From NCBI GenBank assembly GCA_024234055.1, contig JACKOW010000002.1, forward strand, positions 434,001 through 498,000: 64,000 nt of DNA, read 5' to 3'. The translations under genes and the position numbers were made by a program. Origin of the DNA: Rhodanobacteraceae bacterium. GTDB taxonomy: Bacteria > Pseudomonadota > Gammaproteobacteria > Xanthomonadales > SZUA-5. Positions within the stretch are counted from its first letter, which is position 1; each line of letters opens with the position of its first letter. Shown piece after piece: positions 27,333 to 35,130 of this stretch. The notes beneath the pieces are model-generated. The model searched no databases. It saw only the letters and a list, made by a program, of their open reading frames with translations, and was not told the DNA's origin.

Positions 27333-27424
27333 GCGTTGGCGCGAATTCATGACCGGAGCAGGCACCTGAGATCCACGAGCGGGTCCCTGCGGGGACCCTT
27401 TGGATTTGCCAAGACAGCGCTGCG

Positions 27425-27916
27425 TCAAGGCTGAATCCGCACGAAATCCATGGTCCAGTTGGTCTCCCAGGTCTGCCCGGCATCGGCAGAGAAGGCCTGC
27501 TCCCAGCGTGCCGCGTCGGCAGTCACGGGCAACCACAGGAAGCGCACCCGGATCGGACGCCCTGCCAGGGTATCCTCGGCATAGAAGCTGCCCTGCCCCT
27601 GGTCGAAGCGCCCCACCACCGGTGTGTCCAGTTGGTGCGGCGATCGACCATCCAGCCACCATATCGCCCACTGGCCACTCGCTGCATCCAGAGAGCGGAC
27701 AGCGGCCGCGCGATAGGGGCCATCGGGCAGGTGCAGCAGATTGTCCTCGACATTGCCGCGGCCGCCCAGAATCTTGCGGGTGGACGAGATTCCCTCGAAT
27801 TCCTGCCATTCGGCGCAGCCCACCAGTCTTTCTTTGAGCCGGCGATGGCGCACGCGCCAATCACCGATGATGAAATCAAAATCTGATGCACACGTGGACG
27901 CTGCTTGGGTATTCAT
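27425..27916 (-). CDS. DUF1579-like protein
   Basis: This is a 163-residue protein with the pattern DFDFIIGDWRVRHRRLKERLVG ... ILGGRGNVEDNLL ... WAIWWLDGRSP ... GSFYAEDTLAGRPIRVRFLW, typical of DUF1579-like small beta-barrel proteins found widely in Proteobacteria. The function is unknown. No signal peptide is seen. ATG 27916 was selected; another ATG at 27940 is in frame but lacks a ribosome site. It is convergent with the preceding hypothetical gene. Confidence 0.78.
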   Translation of the reverse strand: MNTQAASTCASDFDFIIGDWRVRHRRLKERLVGCAEWQEFEGISSTRKILGGRGNVEDNLLHLPDGPYRAAAVRSLDAASGQWAIWWLDGRSPHQLDTPVVGRFDQGQGSFYAEDTLAGRPIRVRFLWLPVTADAARWEQAFSADAGQTWETNWTMDFVRIQP

Positions 27917-28250
27917 CGATTGACTGACTCCGACAGGCATGGAAGTGGTCGACGCGCCTGCGCAACGCCCAGCGCGCCGAGACTGAAATACGGTGTACCT
28001 GAGTCGCATGTCGCTGTCGCCTGTCGGCGGTGGCCTTGCTGACAAAGCCTGTCAGCAGCGCGATTCAGGCCGGCCCCGACTCGCAGCAACAACGGCGCCG
28101 CTCATTCCTCGGACTTCCCTGTTGAAGCCGACGCCCTCGCCGCGGCACACAACGACCTGATTGCGATTTTTGCTTGGCATTGCTACAACTGAAGGTAGGG
28201 CGGTTGTTAGACTGACGCCGCCGAGCCGTCATCTATCAAGGGATCCAGCG

Positions 28251-28736
28251 ATGAGCCACTCTCAGAACCTTCTACGATTGGCCGTGGCGCTGCTGCTGGC
28301 GTCGGCCACAGTGCCTGCAGTCGCGCAGTACGAGGACACTCAGCCGCCTCCGAAAGAGCGTTTTGAAGTCACCAAAGACGGCAGCGTGCGCGACAACGAG
28401 ACCGGATTGCTCTGGGCCTCCAAGGACAACGGTGGCGATATCGACTGGCAGGGCGCGCAGAACTACTGTCAGTCGCAAGGCGGCGGTTGGCGCGTGCCGA
28501 GCAGCGCCGAGTTGCTCAAGATCTACTATCCCAGCGACGATCAGATCCAGGACTGCATCGGCAAGCTCACCTGCAGGGTCACGCCCTTGATCCTGTTGTC
28601 CGGGTTGACGCCCTGGAGCAGCGATCGCAACGGCGCCACCGAGGCCTTCTACGTTTATTTCAATGACGGCCAGCAGTACTCATATGCCATGACCAACACC
28701 CAGGGCAAGCGTGCGCTGTGCGTGCGTAATCCGTAG
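28251..28736 (+). CDS. exported DUF1566 (Lcl C-terminal-like) protein
   Basis: This is a 161-residue protein with a signal peptide ending VPAVAQ. The single domain has the DUF1566 signature: VRDNETGLLWASKDNGGDIDW, AQNYCQSQGGGWRVPSSAELLKIY, TPWSSDR and the C-terminal GKRALCVRN. Two pairs of cysteines probably form disulfides. This lectin-like fold often marks extracellular binding proteins; the ligand is unknown. The first upstream ATG of the open frame (28161) would not give a signal peptide, so ATG 28251 is taken. Confidence 0.82.
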   Translation: MSHSQNLLRLAVALLLASATVPAVAQYEDTQPPPKERFEVTKDGSVRDNETGLLWASKDNGGDIDWQGAQNYCQSQGGGWRVPSSAELLKIYYPSDDQIQDCIGKLTCRVTPLILLSGLTPWSSDRNGATEAFYVYFNDGQQYSYAMTNTQGKRALCVRNP

Positions 28737-28780
28737 GCGGGGCACGGGGCACGGGGAAGAGGCTACGGCCTTCGGGCGGT

Positions 28781-28851
28781 TGTAGGTCCAGACCTGTCTG
28801 GACGCTCTTGGCGACGTCCCGAAAGAGCGTCCAGACAAGTCTGGACCTACA
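28781..28851. repeat. 71-bp nested palindrome built from two GTCCAGAC palindromes
   Basis: Two 29-nt arms (28781-28809 and 28823-28851) are inverted copies with one mismatch around a 13-nt loop. Each arm itself contains the palindrome GTCCAGACNTGTCTGGAC or its inverse. The element shares its 18-mer core with 9287-9346. Confidence 0.8.
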
Positions 28852-29110
28852 AGAGCCTGAGCCGGCGTCATTGCGCCCCCGGACTTGATCCGGGGGGAAG
28901 CAATCCGGAGGCGGGGTCGCAAGTTCCTGGATTGCTTGGTCGCTACCCTCCTTTCCATGAATCCGTATCGTCACTTGTTGATTTGCAGTCGCCAGACGTA
29001 GCTTGCGCTGGGCGCGGTGTGCCCAACAGCCGGCGTCTTGAGCTGGATTGACCTCGCGTCGCGACCCTTACCCGCCATAATCCATAATCAGGGCGGGTCG
29101 ACATCAGAAG

Positions 29111-29218
29111 CGGGACGCAGAGAACGCGGAGGAAAAACAGAGAGTGCGCGGAGAGAAGCAGAGCCGTCCTGGACGGGCTTTTCTCTGCGTTCTCTGCAGT
29201 CCTCGGCGTTCTCTGCGT
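29111..29218. repeat. inverted GACGCAGAGAACGC-type intergenic repeat
   Basis: Arms rich in GACGCAGAGAACGCGGAGG and in TTCTCTGCGTTCTCTGC face each other around about 30 bp. Similar arms occur at 34961-35010, 44091-44139 and 44266-44301. Confidence 0.6.
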
Positions 29219-29522
29219 TAAAGCTCTCGTCCACCGTTGAGCGAGAATCGCCGGCAGTCGCGATCCGATGGCGCCGGTCGCGCCACGAGGGCGCTCCTAC
29301 GACACCGGGTTCATGCCCGTGGGCAGTGTCAGTCCGATATGGGTGGCTCGCAATAACGTATCTTGAGGAAACTGCGGCGGCTCCGTCGCGCATTCCGCCT
29401 TCCCTCTCGCGCTGCCCGCCCCCGGCCATGCTTTTTCCAGCCGCGCCCGAATTCGGCCTCAGGTCGTCTCAATGTGCCTGAATGCAACTGCTAGTCTGCG
29501 GAAAAATTCCCGGAGACTCGCC

Positions 29523-32500
29523 ATGTCCAAGCATCGCTCTGCCCTCTGGTCTCGCGTCGCCTTCATCGTCCTGGCCAGTCTTCTCGGCCTGTATGCCGTC
29601 GCCCAGGTCATCGCGCCCACCACCGAATTCGCGGTGATCGGGGTCAGCAACGAGAACACCAATGGCCGCCCCACCGCGGTGCTGCGCTTCAACCGTCCGC
29701 TGGACACCAGTCAGGTCTTCGACGCACTGGTTCACCTGAGCACTCCCGAAGGCGGCAAGGTCGATGGTTCGTGGATGTTGGCACACGATGCGCGCACGCT
29801 CGAATTCCCCTTCCTGCAGACACTGTCGACCTACCGGATCAGGGTCGACGCAGGATTGCGCGCAGCCGACGGCAGCACGCTTGTCGGCGCATTCGAGCAG
29901 CAGATCAGCACCCAGGTGCTCCCCGGCAGCGCCCGCTTTCTGAGCAACGGCAGCGTGATTCCGCGCCATGCCCATCAGGGACTGCCGATTGCCAGTACCA
30001 ATATGGCATCGGTGGACGTGGAGTTCCTGCGGGTGAACCCGGCGAACTACCCGAGCTTCTTTCTCGGCTACGAGCTGCCCTACGGGCGCTGGCCGGGTGT
30101 GCGCCGCCAGGCCAAGCGCGCTGGCGGCGACTCTGAAGAGGAATACCACTGGAAGAGTGAGCTGGAACGGATCACCGATTTCACCGAATCGGTGTACCAG
30201 CAGCGCTTCACGCTGGACCATCCGGGCGACCGTCAGGCACTGACCTATCTGCCAGTGCACCGGATCAAGGAGTTGCGCGCGCCCGGCGTGTACATGGCGG
30301 TGATGAAGCAGCCCAACAGCTTTCCTGGCAGCTGGCACAGCGCCTACTTCGTGGTCACCGACCTTGGCCTGCATGCGCGCCGCTATGGCGATTCGGTGTG
30401 GGTACACGCTGCCTCGCTGAAGACCGGCAAGCCACTGCCCGGCACCCGCATCCAGGCCCGCGGCGACGGCGGCAAGGATTTGGGCTCGGCTGTCACCGAC
30501 GCCCAGGGCAATGCCCTGATCCAGGTACAGCCGCAAGGCTCGGGCCAATACGACGATGGCACGCCGCAACCCAAATCCGACAGCACCGAGCTGCTGCTGC
30601 TGAGCGGCGAGCACGACGACGACGTGGCCATGCTGCCCTTCAATCAGCCGGCCGTGGACCTTTCAGCCCTGCCGATCACGGGTCGTCAGCAACAGCCTTT
30701 CGACATCTACAGCTGGGGTAGCCGCGATCTCTATCGCCCAGGCGAAACCCTGCGCGTGCATCTGCTGGTGCGCGATCACGACGGCCACCTGCGCCAGCAG
30801 AACACGCCGCTGATCGCGCAATTGCTCAATCCCGAGGGTGAGAAGGTCGAGAACCGTGCGCTTGAGGTCGGCCCGGGCGGCTATGCCAGCTACAGCTACC
30901 AGCTGGCCGACAACGCCGTTACCGGACTGTATCTGCTGCGCCTGTCCACGGATGGCAACAGCGAGCAGGCGCCCTTCAGCATGGATCTGCATGTCGAGGA
31001 ATTCCTGCCGGAACGGTTGAAGATCGATCTCGGCAGCGACCAGGCCACACTGTCGCCGGGCGAGAACCTGCGGCTGAAGGCGCAATCAGCCTATCTCTAC
31101 GGCGCTCCGGCCGGCGGCAATCGCTTCGTGGCCTCGATGGTGCTGGCGCCGGCCGATCATCCGGTCGAGCTCTACAAGGACTTCCATTTCGGCGACGCCA
31201 GCGCACGATTTGATTCGACACCCACCGAAGTGCTGGACGAGGTCTTCGACGAACAGGGCGAGATCAGCGCCGAAATCGATCTGTCGCGGGTCGCCCGTGA
31301 CAAGGGCCCTGTCGAGGTCAAGATTCTGGGCGAAGTGCAGGAAAGCGGCGGTCGCGCCGTCAACAAGATCCTGAAACGGGTGATCTGGCCGGCGCCGGTG
31401 CTGCTGGGCCTGCGCCCGCAATTCGATGACGACAGCGCTCCGGGTGACACCACCGCCAAGCTCGATGTGATCGCCAGTGACGTCAGCGGCCAGCGGCATC
31501 CGGTCAGCGGCGTGCAGGTGCGCATCTTGCGCGACTGGCGCGATTACAGCTGGTACTACCGCAATAACGACAGTTTCGACGTCAGCATCATCAGCTCGAC
31601 CACCGTGGAGAGCACCCAGACCATCGATCTGAGCGCCGACGGCCGGCCCTTCGAGTTGCAGGTGCCGATCAAATGGGGCGGCTACTGGGTGGAGCTGATC
31701 CACCCGGATTCCGGCGTGGTGACGCGGTACCACTTCCAGGCGGGCTGGAGCTGGGGTGGCGACAGCCAGATCGCGCGCGAACCGCGCCCCGACCAGATCA
31801 AGCTGGAGCTGGACAAGGCCGCCTATCGCGTCGGCGACAGCGCCAGACTGAGCATCCACGCGCCCTATGAAGGCCCGGGTTTCGTCGTGGTCGAGAGCGA
31901 TCAGCAACTGTTCTACGCCGAAATCAACGCCACACCGGATGCCGAAGTCAGCATTCCCATCGACGAGCGCTATCAGCGCCACGACATCTACATCAGTGCC
32001 GTGGTGCTGCGCCCCGATGGCAGCAAGGACGCGCTGGTGCCTTCGCGCGCCGTGGGCATGCTGCATCTGCCGCTGGATCGCTCTGAACGCAGTCTGGCCG
32101 TGGCCCTGAAGGTGCCCAGACTGAGCCGCCCCGGTGCCGACATGCGCATTCAGATCGACGCGCCGCAACTCGCCGGCCAGCAAGCTTCCGTGGTGCTGAC
32201 CGCCGTCGATCAGGGCATCACCAACATCACCCGCTACAAGGTGCCGGATCCGGCTGGCTTCTTCTTCGGCCAGCGCCGTTTTGGCCTTGACCTCTATGAC
32301 ATCTATGGCCGCGTGGTCGAGAACTACGCCGGTGCCCGCGCCGGGCTGCGCTACGGCGGTGATGGCGAATCGCCAGAGTTGCCGGAGATGCCGCGCGATC
32401 AGCTCAAGGTGCAGTTGATCGATCTGTATCAGGGGCCGATCATGCTGGACGCCAAGGGCCACGCCACGATCAAGCTCGTGGCACCCGATTTCGACGGCAC

Positions 32501-34490
32501 GCTGGATGTGACCGCGCTGGTGTTCAGTGATGACCGTTTCGGCAAGGCCACGTCCGAACCGATCGTGCGCGCGCCGGTGGTGGCCCAGCTATCGGCACCC
32601 AGGGCGCTGGCGCCGGGCGATGTCTCCACGCTGGCGCTGGATGTGCGCAACATGAGCGGCAGCGCGCAGGACATCGGCATCAAACTCGACAGCGAGGGTG
32701 GTATCCAGCTGCGCGATCTGCCGAAGGCACCGCTGGCGCTGGCGGACGGTGCCAAGCAGGTGCAGATCATGGGTCTGGACGCACTCGGCATCGGCCCGGC
32801 GACGATCAGTGTCGAAGTGAGCTCGGCAGAAGGCAGGGTCAGTCGCAGCGTGTCGACCGTGGTTCGCCCGGCCTATGCGCCGGTACGCCGCATCGAGCAG
32901 AGCAGCGTGACCGGGCCCATCACCATCAAGCCACCGGCCAGTCTGGTCGCCGGCCTGCTGCCGGGCGCCAAGCTGCAATTCACGGTCAGCAATCGACCGC
33001 TGCTGCCGCTGGCCGGCGCGGCCCAGGAGGTCACGGAGAAACTCTGGTGGTACTCCTACCTCAAGCTCAATGTGCAGCGCGGCTTTGTGCATCTGCTGCT
33101 GGACAGCCACAACCGCCAGCTGTTCGGCGTGCGCACGCTGGACGAGAGCTCGCGGCAGGCGCTGATCCAATCGGTGATTGACGACTCGGTGGCGCAACAG
33201 ACGCCGCTGGGCCACTTCTTCATGTGGGGCAAGGACAGCTGGATCGATACCCAGCTGACGCCCTATGTCGCCGAGTTCTGGATCAAGGCCAGACAGGCCG
33301 GCTTCCGGATCGACGATGCAGCCCTCAACCGCACACTGGCGCGGATGCGACAGGACCTGCAGAACGGCGGCAACGCCTATCTGGCCCACGAGCATCATGA
33401 AGCGATCAAGTTTGCCAACAACGCGTACGCCGCCTATGTGCTGTCGCTGACCAACGCCGCCCCGATCGGTACCCTGCGCACGCTTTACAACGAGCACGCC
33501 AAGGACGCCAGGACCCTGCTCCCGCTGGTGCAACTGGGCCTGGCGCTGCGCACCATGGGCGACAAGAACCTCGGCGATCAGGCCCTCGCCCTGGCGCTGA
33601 ACGGAAAGTGGGACAGCGCCTGGGGCATCGGCGACTATGGCTCCACGGAGCGCGATCTGGCGTGGTCCCATGCCCTGCTGGTCGAGCACAAGCTGATGAA
33701 CCCGGCCTGGGAAGCGAAGGTGCTGCCGCTGGGCCGAAATCTGACCGGACGCAGTCGCGACCAGCGCTGGAAGGGCAGCTATTTCAGCCTTGACGAGGCC
33801 GTCGCGCTGGTGCGTCTGGGCGTGCAATTGCTGCAGCAGCCGGCCGAGCCGCTGCAGGGCAGCTTCAGCAGTGGCGACAGCCGCCAGCCCATCGCCAGCA
33901 AGCGCCAGTACAGCGTCGAATTCGCCGCGGCCGACCTCGCGCGCACGACTGCCGCGCTGGAATCGAATGGCACGCTGTACGTGGAATGGAACAGCGTCGG
34001 CTTCAGCAAGACGCCGCCGCCCGCTGATCAAAGTCAGGTCGCCATCAGCCGCGAGTACTACTCCCTGGATGGCGCCGCCTGGACCGGCACGGACCTGAAA
34101 CAGGGCGATCGCCTGCTGGTGCATCTGCGGGTGCAGGCCGAGCGCGATATCCGCGACGCCGTACTGGTGGACCTGCAGCCCGGTGGGCTGGAAGTCGAGA
34201 ACCTGAATCTGGGCGATTTCAGCGAGCTGGCCGCGGTCAAGATCGAAGGCCGCCCGGTCACCGACTACACCTACGGAGCCACGCTGCGGCGTCAGGAATA
34301 CAAGGACGACCGCTACCTCGCCGCCATCGACTTCTCGGCCTGGCACGGCGACAATATCAATCTGTTCTACATCGCCCGCGCCGTGACCCCGGGCGACTAC
34401 GTGGTGCCGCCGCCGTTCATCGAGGACATGTTCCGTCCCCAGGTCAAGGGCCAGGGCGCCACCGTGATTGCGCGGTTGAAGGTGGAGTGA
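29523..34490 (+). CDS. bacterial alpha-2-macroglobulin family protein lacking thioester and cysteines
   Basis: This is a 1655-residue protein, the usual size of bacterial A2Ms. An N-terminal hydrophobic segment (about 9-28) acts as signal or anchor. The lipobox Cys found in many homologues is absent. A series of MG (macroglobulin) domains, including DIYSWGSRDLYRPGETLRVHLLVRD and VLTAVDQGI, is followed by an alpha-alpha thioester-like domain and a C-terminal MG domain. The thioester motif CxEQ that should precede this helical domain is missing (LAGAAQEVTEKLWWYSYLKL), and I found no Cys in the whole protein. In the periplasm such proteins are thought to trap proteases, but covalent trapping is impossible here. 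pbpC follows, as in the known A2M/PBP1C pair. ATG has GGAG upstream. Confidence 0.92.
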   Translation: MSKHRSALWSRVAFIVLASLLGLYAVAQVIAPTTEFAVIGVSNENTNGRPTAVLRFNRPLDTSQVFDALVHLSTPEGGKVDGSWMLAHDARTLEFPFLQTLSTYRIRVDAGLRAADGSTLVGAFEQQISTQVLPGSARFLSNGSVIPRHAHQGLPIASTNMASVDVEFLRVNPANYPSFFLGYELPYGRWPGVRRQAKRAGGDSEEEYHWKSELERITDFTESVYQQRFTLDHPGDRQALTYLPVHRIKELRAPGVYMAVMKQPNSFPGSWHSAYFVVTDLGLHARRYGDSVWVHAASLKTGKPLPGTRIQARGDGGKDLGSAVTDAQGNALIQVQPQGSGQYDDGTPQPKSDSTELLLLSGEHDDDVAMLPFNQPAVDLSALPITGRQQQPFDIYSWGSRDLYRPGETLRVHLLVRDHDGHLRQQNTPLIAQLLNPEGEKVENRALEVGPGGYASYSYQLADNAVTGLYLLRLSTDGNSEQAPFSMDLHVEEFLPERLKIDLGSDQATLSPGENLRLKAQSAYLYGAPAGGNRFVASMVLAPADHPVELYKDFHFGDASARFDSTPTEVLDEVFDEQGEISAEIDLSRVARDKGPVEVKILGEVQESGGRAVNKILKRVIWPAPVLLGLRPQFDDDSAPGDTTAKLDVIASDVSGQRHPVSGVQVRILRDWRDYSWYYRNNDSFDVSIISSTTVESTQTIDLSADGRPFELQVPIKWGGYWVELIHPDSGVVTRYHFQAGWSWGGDSQIAREPRPDQIKLELDKAAYRVGDSARLSIHAPYEGPGFVVVESDQQLFYAEINATPDAEVSIPIDERYQRHDIYISAVVLRPDGSKDALVPSRAVGMLHLPLDRSERSLAVALKVPRLSRPGADMRIQIDAPQLAGQQASVVLTAVDQGITNITRYKVPDPAGFFFGQRRFGLDLYDIYGRVVENYAGARAGLRYGGDGESPELPEMPRDQLKVQLIDLYQGPIMLDAKGHATIKLVAPDFDGTLDVTALVFSDDRFGKATSEPIVRAPVVAQLSAPRALAPGDVSTLALDVRNMSGSAQDIGIKLDSEGGIQLRDLPKAPLALADGAKQVQIMGLDALGIGPATISVEVSSAEGRVSRSVSTVVRPAYAPVRRIEQSSVTGPITIKPPASLVAGLLPGAKLQFTVSNRPLLPLAGAAQEVTEKLWWYSYLKLNVQRGFVHLLLDSHNRQLFGVRTLDESSRQALIQSVIDDSVAQQTPLGHFFMWGKDSWIDTQLTPYVAEFWIKARQAGFRIDDAALNRTLARMRQDLQNGGNAYLAHEHHEAIKFANNAYAAYVLSLTNAAPIGTLRTLYNEHAKDARTLLPLVQLGLALRTMGDKNLGDQALALALNGKWDSAWGIGDYGSTERDLAWSHALLVEHKLMNPAWEAKVLPLGRNLTGRSRDQRWKGSYFSLDEAVALVRLGVQLLQQPAEPLQGSFSSGDSRQPIASKRQYSVEFAAADLARTTAALESNGTLYVEWNSVGFSKTPPPADQSQVAISREYYSLDGAAWTGTDLKQGDRLLVHLRVQAERDIRDAVLVDLQPGGLEVENLNLGDFSELAAVKIEGRPVTDYTYGATLRRQEYKDDRYLAAIDFSAWHGDNINLFYIARAVTPGDYVVPPPFIEDMFRPQVKGQGATVIARLKVE

Positions 34491-34593
34491 GGTGAAGCCG
34501 AACCGATGCGCTGGCGCCCGCCATGAACTCGCTTGGTGTGTGTAGCCCGGTGTGCCGCGCAGCAGCTCGCTGGGGCGTTCTCACTGCTGCTCT

Positions 34594-34667
34594 GGAGGGC
34601 GCCGCGCTGCGGTGCAGCTTTGCGCTCGCGGAAGATCAACAGCGGCCGCGCAGGCGCGCGGCCCTCC
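34594..34667 (+). repeat. 74-bp dispersed repeat, copy 1
   Basis: Starts GGAGGGCGCCGCG and ends CGCGCGGCCCTCC, so its ends are inverted repeats. The central part contains ATCAACAGCGGCCGCGCAGG. Exactly the same length and ends are found at 34779-34852 and, inverted, at 54121-54194. Confidence 0.8.
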
Positions 34668-34778
34668 GGAAGTCCGCTTCGATCAAGGCATCGGTAGCGC
34701 GGCTCCGGCGCGCATGGGCTTGGGGAAGCGCCTCCAGGGCATTCGCGCCGGCAGCCGCGGCTCTGCGTCGGGCGCAGT

Positions 34779-34852
34779 GGAGGGCGCCGCGCCGCGGCGC
34801 CGCTTTGCGCCTTGTGAAAATCAACAGCGGCCGCGCAGGCGCGCGTCCCTCC
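34779..34852 (+). repeat. 74-bp dispersed repeat, copy 2
   Basis: Direct copy of 34594-34667, 185 bp further on, with scattered substitutions in the middle and no length change. Confidence 0.8.
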
Positions 34853-35130
34853 TCAAAGCCGCGCCGATCCAGCGAGACCGCTAACGACCCGCGGGCAACG
34901 CCTGGCCCACCCAAACGGCACTCGATGAACGTGCTTACAGAGCAACGCGACGATCCAGACGCTCTTCTTCGCGTACTTTCTGCTTTTCCTTCGCGTCCTT
35001 CGCGTCCGGCACTTCTCTATGACTTGCCTCAGGGCCTGATCGTCGCCTCACCGGTCGCGCCGCGAGGGCGCTCCTACAGTGGGCGCTTCATGGCCCATGG
35101 CCCATTCCTGGCCGAAGCAGGTAGCTGGCC

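Larger units (their letters stand above)
28737..29522 (+). other. intergenic region, 786 bp, repeat-rich, no gene seen
   Basis: The stretch contains a GGGGCACGGGGCACGGGG run (about 28740-28757), the large GTCCAGAC hairpin (28781-28851), a GCAGAG-type inverted element (29111-29218) and a GTAGGAGCG-type arm (29274-29300). About 29300-29500 leads into the alpha-2-macroglobulin gene. Confidence 0.65.
34491..35130 (+). other. intergenic region, 640 bp, between A2M and pbpC, repeat-filled
   Basis: No gene is seen. It holds two direct copies of a 74-bp GC-rich palindromic repeat, a GACGCGAAGG-type arm (34961-35010) and a GTAGGAGCG-type arm (35051-35077). Open frames here are made by the repeats. 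Confidence 0.7.

Noticed and set aside
28781..28851. Large hairpin considered as an intrinsic terminator for the DUF1566 gene
   Set aside because: No T-tract follows and the sequence belongs to a dispersed repeat family, although it may still influence transcript ends.
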